Assembly (NCBI GenBank): GCA_038329965.1
Contig: JBBQNN010000006.1
Coordinates: 1-64,000, forward strand
Reading direction: 5' to 3'
DNA: 64,000 nt
Source: QHCA01 sp003244095
Lineage (GTDB): Bacteria > Actinomycetota > Actinomycetes > Mycobacteriales > QHCA01
Below the pieces are notes generated by a model, which searched no databases, was not told the DNA's origin, and saw nothing but the letters and a program-made list of their open reading frames with translations. This document shows positions 7,739 to 16,486 of the stretch, in pieces (positions within the stretch are counted from its first letter, which is position 1; the number at the start of each line of letters is the position of its first letter). Both the position numbers and the translations under genes were made by a program.

Positions 7739-8224
7739 CTATGACTCGACGCGGACCTCAGCCACCGTGCACGCGCCTACGTCAACTCGGTAGATCATGT
7801 CATGCGGATGGCTCCAACCCAGCGCCGCCGTTGGATCAGCCCCGAGCAGATTTCGCAAGAGCATCCGACCGATCATCTCGTGGGACACGATCAACGGACA
7901 CCGTGCACCTGCTGCCGCGATGCGTGCAAGCGCCACACCGGCTCGACGATCGGCGTCGGCGTAACTCTCGCCACCCGGAAAGCGCCACAGGTACTTGTTG
8001 ACGACACGGCGGTCAAGCTCACCAGGAAAGAGCCTCTCGATGTCCTCCGAAGCCAACCCGGCCATCTGACCGTGGATCGACAGACCCGCAACACTCTCGG
8101 CAAGCCCGCGTGCTTGCATCAGGCCGCGCCCGGTCAGCCGCGAATCGAGCTGGCCCTGCCGTCGCCGAACGCGGTTCCACTCAGTCTCACCGTGACGAGC
8201 GAGCACGACCGGGTCGAACGCCAC
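7739..8224 (-). CDS. histidine phosphatase family protein lacking its central segment
   Basis: 161 residues with the phosphohistidine motif at 10-12 (VVLARHGETEWN) and the second catalytic histidine at about 115 (IVSHEM). These enzymes transfer or remove phosphate through a histidine intermediate. Complete members have about 50 more residues between these sites, holding the 'SxLxRAxxTA' segment and the acidic catalytic residue. Here GLAESVAGL passes straight to a late segment (MAGLASEDIERLFPG, WRFPGGESYADADRR). The missing piece suggests an in-frame deletion and probably poor or no activity. Downstream of a decayed MFS transporter on the same strand. Confidence 0.75.
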   Translation of the reverse strand: MAFDPVVLARHGETEWNRVRRRQGQLDSRLTGRGLMQARGLAESVAGLSIHGQMAGLASEDIERLFPGELDRRVVNKYLWRFPGGESYADADRRAGVALARIAAAGARCPLIVSHEMIGRMLLRNLLGADPTAALGWSHPHDMIYRVDVGACTVAEVRVES

Positions 8225-8227
8225 CGG

Positions 8228-8335
8228 CTCTTCCTACCACCCAACGCGAAGTCAGGCTGAGGTAGAGCGTGCCGAACGCGGCGACGCCGACCGCTCCGCC
8301 GATCTGCAAGACCTAGTCGAGCTGCGCCCGCGAGC
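8228..8335 (-). pseudogene. MFS transporter C-terminal remnant
   Basis: The minus frame reads SRAQLD-stop-V then LQIGGAVGVAAFGTLYLSL and SRWVVGR. This is the late transmembrane signature of DHA2/EmrB-QacA drug exporters (LGGAxGVAxxGT). An in-frame TAG sits where Gln is expected. Only about 35 residues remain, with no start. Confidence 0.5.
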
Positions 8336-8338
8336 ACC

Positions 8339-8527
8339 TCAGGCCGGGTGCAGCCAGCTGGCATTGCCTCCTTCGACGTCGGCGATCGCCGTTGAATCGA
8401 GGGCCTCGCCCTCGACCAGGTCGAAGAGCAGGCTCAATGGCACATGGTCGCGCAGTAGGTCCATGGCGACCGCGCTCTTCGTTTCGTCATCTGAACCGCA
8501 CTCGCCGCGTGTGACTTCGGTGCTCAC
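8339..8527 (-). CDS. small hypothetical protein
   Basis: 62 residues from a GTG at 8527 with GAAGGAG upstream. The core MDLLRDHVPLSLLFDLVEG is amphipathic and resembles a recurrent short actinobacterial protein often seen beside regulators; function unknown. No cysteine pair beyond one Cys, no membrane span. A clear hairpin (8540-8559) lies directly 5' of its RBS. Confidence 0.5.
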   Translation of the reverse strand: MSTEVTRGECGSDDETKSAVAMDLLRDHVPLSLLFDLVEGEALDSTAIADVEGGNASWLHPA

Positions 8528-8539
8528 GTCGCTCCTTCA

Positions 8540-8559
8540 CTAGAGGGCCCCCCCTCTAG
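8540..8559. promoter_or_regulatory. 8-bp stem hairpin in the leader of the 8339-8527 gene
   Basis: CTAGAGGG-CCCC-CCCTCTAG forms a perfect 8-bp stem with a 4-base loop. On the minus strand it ends immediately before the GAAGGAG ribosome site of the small gene starting at 8527. The remaining 8560-8844 stretch shows no convincing gene. Confidence 0.4.
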
Positions 8560-8844
8560 CAAGCTTCTTCGGCGTGCGTGCGAAGCAACGTGAGCCGTCA
8601 TTCGGGTGGTTGCCGGACTTGCGACAGTATCGACTCCCGCTCGCGACTGCCCCGAAAAGCCCCCGCAACGGTGAGCGATCCTCGAGATGACAGCGCGGGG
8701 TCCCGGCGCCTGGGGAGTCACTTGCACGAGGCATACACACCGGGCGCTTCAGATCCGTGCTCCAGTCAGCGGTCCTATCGGTCGATGCGTCTGCCGTATG
8801 CCAAACGTCGCGCCCTGATTGGTCGACACATAGCGGAAGCAGGG

Positions 8845-9447
8845 ATGTTGCCAATGGGGCCGACCCGAGTCACGGGGACGACTCTGGTCGTTTCGGCCGA
8901 ATCCACTGTCGACGCGTCGACCGCAGAGCTGTTGTGGGATCTTTACTGCCTGTCCTTCGGATCCCTCGGGGAACACGCCGCCGCGAGACAGCTGTTGAGC
9001 CGGCCCGATTTCGATCTGGAGGTCCTGGATCGGCGCGTGACGAAGTACCTCGCGCGGACCGAACAGGGTCAGATTGTGGGCCTCTGCACCCTGTCGAACG
9101 ATCTGACCACGGTGCCGTGGATCTCGCCGTGCTTCTACCAGGCGCACTATCCGCGCCACTTTGCACGGCACGCCGTCTTCTACTGCGGCCTGGCGATGGT
9201 TGTCCCTGAAGCCAGAGCGACGAGCGCTTTCCTGCAAATGGTTTCGGCCTTCGCGCGTGACATCGCCGCAGCTGACGGGATCCTCGCCGCCGACATGTGC
9301 CGCCACAACATCGACGTGGTCGAGGTGGCGAAGACGGTGACCTCTGTCCTGAGGCGGGTGTGGGGCTCGGTGAGCCTGGTAGAGCTCGACGTCCAGACCT
9401 ACCTGGCTTGGGAGCCGCAGCACGCGCACCGAGGGCGGCTGACATGA
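8845..9447 (+). CDS. GNAT-like protein coupled to a GGDEF-EAL gene
   Basis: 200 residues from ATG 8845, chosen for GGAAG six bases upstream; an earlier ATG at 8785 has no RBS. It shows a GNAT-type fold pattern: strand LARTEQGQIVGLCTLSNDL, then a hydrophobic strand FYCGLAMVVPEA followed by helix AFLQMVSAFARDIAAADG. The usual acetyl-CoA loop (Q/RxxGxG/A) is only weakly represented (EARATSAF), so catalysis is uncertain. Its stop overlaps the start of the GGDEF-EAL gene as ATGA, so the two are probably made together; it may feed a signal into cyclic-di-GMP turnover. Confidence 0.65.
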   Translation: MLPMGPTRVTGTTLVVSAESTVDASTAELLWDLYCLSFGSLGEHAAARQLLSRPDFDLEVLDRRVTKYLARTEQGQIVGLCTLSNDLTTVPWISPCFYQAHYPRHFARHAVFYCGLAMVVPEARATSAFLQMVSAFARDIAAADGILAADMCRHNIDVVEVAKTVTSVLRRVWGSVSLVELDVQTYLAWEPQHAHRGRLT

Positions 9448-11876
9448 GCCCCTTGCCGACTCCGTCCCGCATCCGTACCCCCGCCGTCTCGAGCCGTGAG
9501 TTGAGTACGCGACCCTCGGCCTGGCCGGCCGCCCTCTTGCTGCTGACCGTGCTCGCGCTTACGGCCATCTACGTCACCGCGCCGGCCACCAGGCGCGGCG
9601 CGGCGGCCTTCGTTCTCATCTGCCTCTGCGCCTCGTCCGCCATGGCCTGGGGTATCCGCCGCAACCGTCCGGCCGCCGCACATGCGTGGTATCTGCTGGC
9701 AGGCGCCCCGCTCCTCGGTGGGGTCGGCATGGGTCTCCGCCTGGGCCTGGCCGGCGTCGGTGACGGTGGCGGAATCGTTGCTTTGATCCCGGACCTGGTC
9801 ACCATCCCGGCCTACCTGCTTCTCATCAGCGGACTGCTGGCGCTGCTCCGGGCACGCCGCGGGGCCGGCGCGCACAGCGGCCTGGACGGGGGCCTGATGG
9901 CCGTCGCGGCTCTGCTGCTGAGCTGGACGCTGCTCATTTCACCGCTGTTGGCCAATGCCGACATGCCGGTCTCGCTGAGGTTCATCAACGCCGCCTATCC
10001 GACCATCTCGGTAGCCGTCCTGTTCGTCGGCGCACTGCTGGCCATGACGGAGATCCGGTCGAACACCGCTTTCTGGGCGTTGGCCGTCGGATGGATCGGC
10101 CTGGCCACCGGCGACCTGGTGTACGCGCTCGCCTCGGTCGGAAGGCCGACGCTGCCCCTGTGGGCGGCCAACGCGTCCTACTGCATCTTCTACGGCTTGC
10201 TCGGCGCCGCCGCACTGCACCCCTCGATGGCGGCACTGAGCCGACCCGCGCTCAGCCGCGTGCGCGGTTACGGCAACACCCGCTTCATCGCGGTAGCCGT
10301 TGCCCTGCTCGTCCCGGCGGCGACCATCGCCATCCGGTCACCGAGCACCGTCGTCGAGCGGGTCGTCAGCGCGCTCGTCGTTTCCGTGCTGGGGCTCCTG
10401 GTGCTGGTGCGGATCACCGGTGCGGTGAACCGTCATGCCACCGCGGAGGTGCGCCTGGAGCGCCAGGCCAACCAGGACCCGCTGACCGGCCTGCCGAACC
10501 GGCTGCGGCTGGTTTCCCATCTCGAGGCGGCGCTCGCGCACGCCCATGTCACGGGCCGCGGCGTGGGGGTCCTCTTCATGGACCTCGACGACTTCAAGAT
10601 CGTCAACGACAGCTGGGGCCACGAAACCGGTGACGGGTTGCTCAACGTGGTAGCGGCCCGGCTCACCGCCGGGGTGCGCCGCAGCGAACTCGTCGCCCGT
10701 GTCGGCGGGGACGAGTTCGTCCTGGTCACGCAGGAAGCGGACTCTGCCGCCGACGCGGTCGGCATCGCCGGCCGCCTGCTGACCCTGTTCGACGTGCCGG
10801 TGGCCTTGCAATCCAGTCATATCGTCATGACCTCCTCGATCGGGGTGGCCTTCGCTCACCCGGCCGAGCGCGCCGTCACCGCCGAAGACCTCCTCCGGGA
10901 GGCCGACACCGCGATGTACCGCTCCAAGGCCCGCGGCGGTGGCGAAGTGGTCTTGTTCGACGAGTCCATGCGTACGGAGACCGCCAGTCGGATCGCCCTC
11001 GAAGGCAGCCTGCGAGAGGCGCTGGAACGCGGCGAGCTGGCCATGCACTACCAGCCGATCATCAACCTCATGTCTGGGCAGACCACCGGCTTCGAAGCCC
11101 TGATGCGCTGGCAGCATCCCGACCGCGGGATGATCCCACCGATCGAGTTCATCCCGGTCGCGGAGGCCACCGGCCTGATCGTGAAGCTGGGCCGGTGGGC
11201 GGTCCAGCAGGCGGCAGCAGACCTGGGCCGCTGGCGCTCGCAGTTCGGCGCGCTGTCGATGTCGGTGAACGTCTCCCCCCGGCAATTGCGCGACGTGCAA
11301 CTGGTGAGCGTCGTACGGCAGGCACTGCACGACAACGGGCTGCCCGGGGCCGCACTCTGCCTGGAAATCACCGAGTCCATCCTGCTCGACGACGTCGAGG
11401 CCACGAAGGCGACGCTCGATGCGCTCAAGAGCCTGGGCGTGCGCCTGGCCGCCGACGACTTCGGCACGGGATACTCCTCGCTGGCCTACCTGCGCCTGTT
11501 CCCCTTCGATCAGGTCAAGGTCGACCGCTCCTTCGTGTCCGGCCTCGATGCCGGCGGAGACGACGACGTGATCGTCGAAGCCGTGCTGTCCATGGCCAGA
11601 GCACTGTCGATGACGACGATCGCCGAGGGCATCGAGAACACGATCCAGCGGGACCGCCTCATCAGCCTCGGCGCGGAGCGCGGCCAGGGGTGGCTGTTCT
11701 CCGCGGCAATGCCTGCTGCTCAAGCCACCGAGCACCTCCTCGACGCCCAGATCGAGCGCGGTCACGTCGAGCTGGTCCCGGAAATCCCGGCGGCGGCCGA
11801 CCCCACGCCGCTCCCTCCCGCACTGGCGCCCCATTCCCCTCGCCAAGTGTCGAAGCTGCGAAACCTAACCGGTTGA
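9444..11876 (+). CDS. membrane GGDEF-EAL cyclic-di-GMP protein
   Basis: 810 residues. Residues about 25-320 form roughly nine or ten hydrophobic helices (for example AALLLLTVLALTAIYV, LMAVAALLLSWTLLISPLL). A GGDEF domain follows (DPLTGLPNR; intact GGDEF at about 421), then an EAL domain (GFEALMRWQHP, E551; DDFGTGYSSL near 670; ITESILLDD). Both catalytic signatures are intact, so it could make and break cyclic-di-GMP. I see no RxxD inhibitory site before GGDEF. Coupled by 4-bp overlap to the GNAT-like gene, and 14 bp ahead of the arginine decarboxylase gene. Confidence 0.92.
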   Translation: MSPLPTPSRIRTPAVSSRELSTRPSAWPAALLLLTVLALTAIYVTAPATRRGAAAFVLICLCASSAMAWGIRRNRPAAAHAWYLLAGAPLLGGVGMGLRLGLAGVGDGGGIVALIPDLVTIPAYLLLISGLLALLRARRGAGAHSGLDGGLMAVAALLLSWTLLISPLLANADMPVSLRFINAAYPTISVAVLFVGALLAMTEIRSNTAFWALAVGWIGLATGDLVYALASVGRPTLPLWAANASYCIFYGLLGAAALHPSMAALSRPALSRVRGYGNTRFIAVAVALLVPAATIAIRSPSTVVERVVSALVVSVLGLLVLVRITGAVNRHATAEVRLERQANQDPLTGLPNRLRLVSHLEAALAHAHVTGRGVGVLFMDLDDFKIVNDSWGHETGDGLLNVVAARLTAGVRRSELVARVGGDEFVLVTQEADSAADAVGIAGRLLTLFDVPVALQSSHIVMTSSIGVAFAHPAERAVTAEDLLREADTAMYRSKARGGGEVVLFDESMRTETASRIALEGSLREALERGELAMHYQPIINLMSGQTTGFEALMRWQHPDRGMIPPIEFIPVAEATGLIVKLGRWAVQQAAADLGRWRSQFGALSMSVNVSPRQLRDVQLVSVVRQALHDNGLPGAALCLEITESILLDDVEATKATLDALKSLGVRLAADDFGTGYSSLAYLRLFPFDQVKVDRSFVSGLDAGGDDDVIVEAVLSMARALSMTTIAEGIENTIQRDRLISLGAERGQGWLFSAAMPAAQATEHLLDAQIERGHVELVPEIPAAADPTPLPPALAPHSPRQVSKLRNLTG

Positions 11877-11890
11877 GACTGCCCGCGGCC

Positions 11891-12466
11891 ATGTCCGCAA
11901 CTCAGGCCGGAGGTCGCGGCGGCATGCGGATTCAGGTGGCCGCGGGCGCCGGTCAAGGGCCAACCGAGCTGGCTGCATTCGACGCCGCCCTGCAGGCGGT
12001 CGGTGTCTCCAACTACAACCTGCTCCGGCTCAGCTCCGTCATTCCGCCGGGAAGCCTGGTGACCGTCCTCCCGCAACCGCTCTCCCCGCCAGGCGCGTGG
12101 GGAGATCGCCTCTACGTCGTCGCGGCAGAGGCGCGTACCGGCGTCCTCTGGGACCACGTCTGGGCGGGGATCGGGTGGATTCAGGATCCGCATGCCGGTC
12201 ACGGGCTCTTCGTCGAACATGAAGGCCACTCAGAAGCCAAAGTACGATCCGACATCGAGCTGAGCCTCGCGGCACTGCGAAAGAGCCGAGGGGCGGTCGG
12301 TGCGGCCATGGGGGAAGCCCAGATCGTCACCTCCGGCGCTGTCTGCACCGACCAACCGGTCTGCGCCCTCGTGGTGGCCGTCTTCGCCACCGAGCCATGG
12401 GGCCTCTCGCAGCGGGATCTCGCGGCCGTCACCGCGCTAGCCGAGCCAGCCGTTGCCCGGCGCTAG
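11891..12466 (+). CDS. pyruvoyl-dependent arginine decarboxylase
   Basis: 191 residues. The family core is clear: GAGQGPTELAAFDAAL then SNYNLLRLSSVIPPGS. Self-cleavage between the paired serines (S48-S49) would make the pyruvoyl group that decarboxylates arginine to agmatine, the entry to polyamines. Other family blocks (WDHVWAGIGWIQDP, GHGLFVEHEGHSE) are present. ATG 11891 fits the family length. It sits 14 bp after the GGDEF-EAL gene and its end overlaps the converging GlxA-type regulator by 4 bp. Confidence 0.85.
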   Translation: MSATQAGGRGGMRIQVAAGAGQGPTELAAFDAALQAVGVSNYNLLRLSSVIPPGSLVTVLPQPLSPPGAWGDRLYVVAAEARTGVLWDHVWAGIGWIQDPHAGHGLFVEHEGHSEAKVRSDIELSLAALRKSRGAVGAAMGEAQIVTSGAVCTDQPVCALVVAVFATEPWGLSQRDLAAVTALAEPAVARR

Positions 12467-13440
12467 GACCGCACGCCTGTTGCCAGCTGGCCGAAGGTTC
12501 GCCGGTAGGTGTCCGGCGCGACGCCGATCGCGCGGTGAAAGTGGCGGCGCAGAGTCGCCGCCGTTCCCATTCCCGTGCGGTCGGCGATTCGCTCAACGCT
12601 GTGGTCTGTGGTCTCGAGAAGTTCCTGGGCGCGGTGAATGCGCTGGGTGAGCAGCCATTGCAGGGGGGTGGTGCCGGTGGCGGCCGCGAAATGGCGCGTC
12701 AGATTGCGTGTGCTCATGTTTGCCTGGCGGGCGAGATCGGTGACGGTCAGGGATTCGTCGAGGTGTTCGAGGGACCACTCCAACAGCTCGGCCAGGCCGT
12801 GCTGGTCGTGGTCGATCACGATGCTGGGGATGAACTGGGCTTGCCCACCTGGACGATGCGGAGCGGTGACCAGGCGCCGGGCCAGGTCGTTGGCGACAGC
12901 GGTTCCGTAATCGCTTCGGACGATGTGCAGACACAGGTCGATGCCGGCGGCGGTGCCGGCCGAGGTCAGGACGTCGCCGTCGTCGATGTAGAGCACGTCG
13001 GGCTGCACGTGCACCTTGGGATAGCGCTGGGCCAGGCGGTCGGCATGCATCCAGTGAGTGGTGACGCGCCGCCCGTCGAGCAGGCCGGCCGCGGCCAGTA
13101 CGAATGCGCCGGTGCAGATCGAGGCCACGCGGGCGCCAGCTTCATGTGCGGCCCGGACAGCGTGGACCAGATCAGCAGGCGGGTCCGCATCAACGTCGTG
13201 ACAGGCCGGGACGATCACCGTGTCGGCCAGCGCGAGCTCGTCCAGGCGGTGGGCGGTGTCGGTACGGAACCAGTCGCCGACCTGTACGCCGCAGGGGGCG
13301 CAGACGGTGAAGTCGTACCACGGCGTGACCCAGCCCGGCCGCGAGAGTCCGAACACCTCACACGCCGCTGCGACCTCGAAAATCGGGATGCCGCGGGTAA
13401 CGGCAAGGGCAACGGAGGGCATGTCCGTAACTGTACGCAT
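12463..13440 (-). CDS. GlxA-type AraC-family transcriptional regulator
   Basis: 325 residues. The N-terminal DJ-1/PfpI-like domain (about 5-190) has the nucleophile-elbow segment ASICTGAFVLA with Cys at about 109; the C-terminal AraC helix-turn-helix region (about 215-315) includes LTVTDLARQANMSTRNLTRHF and TTPLQWLLTQRIHRAQELL. ATG 13440 gives a normal family length; the longer upstream start would overlap the MFS promoter. Members of this group usually control nitrogen-compound catabolism, which fits the divergent MFS-amidase genes only 53 bp away. Confidence 0.88.
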   Translation of the reverse strand: MRTVTDMPSVALAVTRGIPIFEVAAACEVFGLSRPGWVTPWYDFTVCAPCGVQVGDWFRTDTAHRLDELALADTVIVPACHDVDADPPADLVHAVRAAHEAGARVASICTGAFVLAAAGLLDGRRVTTHWMHADRLAQRYPKVHVQPDVLYIDDGDVLTSAGTAAGIDLCLHIVRSDYGTAVANDLARRLVTAPHRPGGQAQFIPSIVIDHDQHGLAELLEWSLEHLDESLTVTDLARQANMSTRNLTRHFAAATGTTPLQWLLTQRIHRAQELLETTDHSVERIADRTGMGTAATLRRHFHRAIGVAPDTYRRTFGQLATGVRS

Positions 13441-13493
13441 GTTGTCGTTACCGCCACTGGTTGCGCGTCGATCGATCTGGGAGTGTCGGTCAG

Positions 13494-14732
13494 ATGACCC
13501 CACCCCTTGACCTTGACACTGCTCCCCTGGCGCCCCGCGTCTCGGCCGGTACTCCAGATCGGTGGGCCTGGCTGCGGGCCGGCATCGCGGTGGCGGCCGT
13601 GGGGTGGGGCGCGAACCAGTTCGCCCCGCTGTTGCTGGTGTACCGGTCGCAACTGGGTCTGTCGGCCGCGACGGTCGAGGCCACGTTCGGGCTGTACGCC
13701 CTGGGGCTCATCCCCGCCCTGTTGGTGTGCGGGCCACTGTCGGACCGGTTCGGGCGCCGGCGGGTGATGGTGCCCGCCCTGGTGGCGTCGGGGGCGGCCA
13801 GCGTTCTGTTGATTGCCGGCGGATCGGCGGTCGGGCTGTTGTTTGCCGGTCGGCTGGTCGCAGGCATCGCCAGCGGCGCGGCGTTCAGCTCCGGTGCCGC
13901 ATGGATCAAGGAGTTGTCCCCGGCCGGCGGTGCCGGCGGCCGCAGCGCCGGACCGCGGCGGGTGACGGTGACGATGACGGCGGGCTTCGGCGGCGGGCCC
14001 TTGGTCGCGGGTCTGCTGGCCCAATGGGCACCGTCGCCGGCAGTGGTGCCCTACCTGCCGCACCTCGCGTTGCTGGTGGTGGCGCTTGTGCTGGTGCTGC
14101 GCACGCCCGAGACCCGCACCGGCGGTTCCAGCGCGGTCCACGCGCGGCAGGTCGGTCTGGCCGAGCTGCGCGGGCCGCGGTTCCGCAGCGTGGTGCTGCC
14201 GTTGGCGCCATGGGTCTTCGGCTCGGCCTCGATCGCGCTGGCCTACCTGCCCAGCCTGGTCGAGCACAAGCTCGGACATGCGGCATTGGCGTTCACGGCG
14301 GTGATCACCATGCTGACCGCGCTGGCCGGCATCCTGATCCAGCCGCTGGCCCGGCGGCTGGACGTACCGGGGTCATCGCGCTTGATCGGCGTCGCGCTGA
14401 GCCTGGTCTGCGCGGGGCTGCTGGTGTCCGCGGGCGCCGCCGCGACCGAACAACCGGCCCTGGTGGTAGTCGCGATTCTCGTCCTCGGCGCGGGCTACGG
14501 GGCCTGCCAGGTATGCGGGTTGCAGGAAATCCAACGCCTGGCGCAGCCGGAGACGCTCGGCGGGCTGACCGCCGTGTACCAGGCCGTCTCGTACCTGGGA
14601 TTCGCGTTGCCGTTCCTGCTCGCCGTGGCAGTACACGTCGCGCCCACCGGGGTGCTGCTGCTCGTGGTCGCCGCGCTCGCGATGATCACCCTTGCCTGGA
14701 CCGTGCGCCGAACAGCCGGCTCGAGTACGTGA
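13494..14732 (+). CDS. MFS transporter
   Basis: 412 residues with about 12 hydrophobic helices. The loop between helices 2 and 3 reads GPLSDRFGRRRVMVP, the classic MFS DRxGRR signature. No substrate can be inferred from sequence alone. It is divergent from the GlxA regulator and upstream of an amidase and an aldo/keto reductase, so uptake or export of an amide or its product is a reasonable guess. The 124 bp to the amidase gene contains no separate gene. Confidence 0.88.
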   Translation: MTPPLDLDTAPLAPRVSAGTPDRWAWLRAGIAVAAVGWGANQFAPLLLVYRSQLGLSAATVEATFGLYALGLIPALLVCGPLSDRFGRRRVMVPALVASGAASVLLIAGGSAVGLLFAGRLVAGIASGAAFSSGAAWIKELSPAGGAGGRSAGPRRVTVTMTAGFGGGPLVAGLLAQWAPSPAVVPYLPHLALLVVALVLVLRTPETRTGGSSAVHARQVGLAELRGPRFRSVVLPLAPWVFGSASIALAYLPSLVEHKLGHAALAFTAVITMLTALAGILIQPLARRLDVPGSSRLIGVALSLVCAGLLVSAGAAATEQPALVVVAILVLGAGYGACQVCGLQEIQRLAQPETLGGLTAVYQAVSYLGFALPFLLAVAVHVAPTGVLLLVVAALAMITLAWTVRRTAGSST

Positions 14733-14856
14733 CGTGCGCACCGCGGGTGGCGTGGCTCGTCCGCGGACTGACTCCGAACGCGACGGTGGCCACCCTGGTC
14801 GCCGGCTACCAACCGCAGCTGCATCTATCCGCGCGCAACCCATCTGAGACGAGCTC

Positions 14857-16395
14857 ATGACCATCACCAAACCGACCGCCACCGACATCGCCACGCTGGC
14901 CACCCGCCTGGGCTACCACTCGGCCGTGGGCGGGGCCGATCAGTACGCCGCGATCATCGGCAACCTGCTCGACGCCTACGACACCGTCGACACCGTCGAC
15001 GGCATCGACGGCATCGACGGCAGCCTCGGCGCTGACGCGGTGGTTGCGACCGGTGAGCCCCGCCCGCATCGCGGGCCCGACCCGGGCGAAGACCCGCACA
15101 ACGCCTGGTACGTCAAGACCAGCATCATCAGCGCGACGGCGGGTCCGCTCGCCGGCCGGACCGTGGCGCTGAAGGACAGCATCATGCTCGCCGGCGTGCC
15201 CATGATGAACGGCTCCGGCCTGCTTGAGGGCTACCGTCCCGAATTCGACGCGACCGTCGTGACGCGCGTCCTCGACGCCGGAGCCGAGATCACCGGCAAG
15301 ACGAACTGCGAGTACTTCTGCCTGTCCGGTGGCAGCCACACCGGGGCGGACGGCCCGACCCACAACCCGCACCGCCGCGGGTACTCCGCCGGCGGTTCCT
15401 CCAGCGGCAGCGCGGTCGCCGTAGCGACCGGAGACGTCGACATGGCGCTGGGAGCGGATCAGGCCGGGTCCATCCGCGTCCCGGCCTCCTACTCCGGCGT
15501 CGTCGGATTGAAACCGACCTATGGTCTCGTCCCTTACACCGGCATCGCCCCGCTGGACCCGATGCTCGATCACGTCGGCCCGATGACCGCGACCGTCGCC
15601 GACAATGCGCTGTTGCTCAGCGTCATCGCCGGGCCGGACGGCTTCGATCCTCGCCAACAGCCGGCAAAGACCGTCGACTATCAAGCAGCGCTCGCCGGCG
15701 GGGCACGTGGCCTGCGCATCGGCGTGCTCGCCGAAGGATTCGGCCAAGACGGCGGCCAACCTGACGTCGACACCGCAGTCCGGAGGGCCGCAGCCGACCT
15801 CCACAAGCTTGGCGCCGACGTCATCGATGTCTCCATCCCGATGCACTCGATCGGGTCCGCACTGTGGATGCCGATCATCATGCAGGGCATGGCTCGCACT
15901 GTCGTGCACGGACAGGGCTTCGGCGTCGGCCGCGACGACCGCTACCCAACCGTCATGATGGACCACCTGTTCGCCCAGCGGCATCGCGTCGACGAGCTGC
16001 CCGCCAACATCAAACTTTGCGTGCTGATGGCCGAATACGTCACCGAACGACACGGACAGACCCACTACGGCCGGGCCGTCAACGGTATCCGTCGCCTGCG
16101 CGCGGCCTACGACACTGCCTTACGAGACGTTGACGTGCTCGTGATGCCCACAACCCCGCAGAAGGCGCAGCCCCTCCCCGACGAGGCCGCGTCGATCGCC
16201 GTGTGGTGCGCTCGGGCGACGGAGATGTTCGGCAACACCGCGGCCTTCGATGTCACGCACCATCCGGCACTCAGCCTGCCGTGCGGGAACGGCGACGGAT
16301 TGCCGATCGGTATGATGATCGTCGGCCGCCACTTCGACGAGGAATGCGTCTATCGCGCCGCCTTCGCCTACGAACAACGCGACAATCAACGCTGA
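14857..16395 (+). CDS. amidase signature family hydrolase
   Basis: 512 residues. The Ser-cisSer-Lys triad is visible: K106 (VALKDS), cis-Ser S181 in GGSSSGSA, and nucleophile S205 in QAGSIRVP; the 24-residue spacing of the serines matches amidase signature enzymes. Such enzymes hydrolyse amides to acid plus ammonia. A helical N-terminal extension of about 75 residues precedes the core and contains a short tandem repeat (DTVDTVDGIDGIDG). That extension and 'LDHVGPMTATV' resemble aliphatic/aromatic amidases of the nitrile-pathway group, but no nitrile hydratase is nearby. Confidence 0.9.
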   Translation: MTITKPTATDIATLATRLGYHSAVGGADQYAAIIGNLLDAYDTVDTVDGIDGIDGSLGADAVVATGEPRPHRGPDPGEDPHNAWYVKTSIISATAGPLAGRTVALKDSIMLAGVPMMNGSGLLEGYRPEFDATVVTRVLDAGAEITGKTNCEYFCLSGGSHTGADGPTHNPHRRGYSAGGSSSGSAVAVATGDVDMALGADQAGSIRVPASYSGVVGLKPTYGLVPYTGIAPLDPMLDHVGPMTATVADNALLLSVIAGPDGFDPRQQPAKTVDYQAALAGGARGLRIGVLAEGFGQDGGQPDVDTAVRRAAADLHKLGADVIDVSIPMHSIGSALWMPIIMQGMARTVVHGQGFGVGRDDRYPTVMMDHLFAQRHRVDELPANIKLCVLMAEYVTERHGQTHYGRAVNGIRRLRAAYDTALRDVDVLVMPTTPQKAQPLPDEAASIAVWCARATEMFGNTAAFDVTHHPALSLPCGNGDGLPIGMMIVGRHFDEECVYRAAFAYEQRDNQR

Positions 16396-16486
16396 CAACC
16401 GGCCATCGTGCCGCCAGTGCCGTTCCCGGTGACCGATCCCCTCGACAGCGCAAACTAGCCGCGAGACGTATGACAGGAGAGCGCAG

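Noticed and set aside
10338..11846. 502-codon minus-strand ORF in the GGDEF-EAL gene
   Set aside because: Antisense shadow of intact GGDEF and EAL domains.
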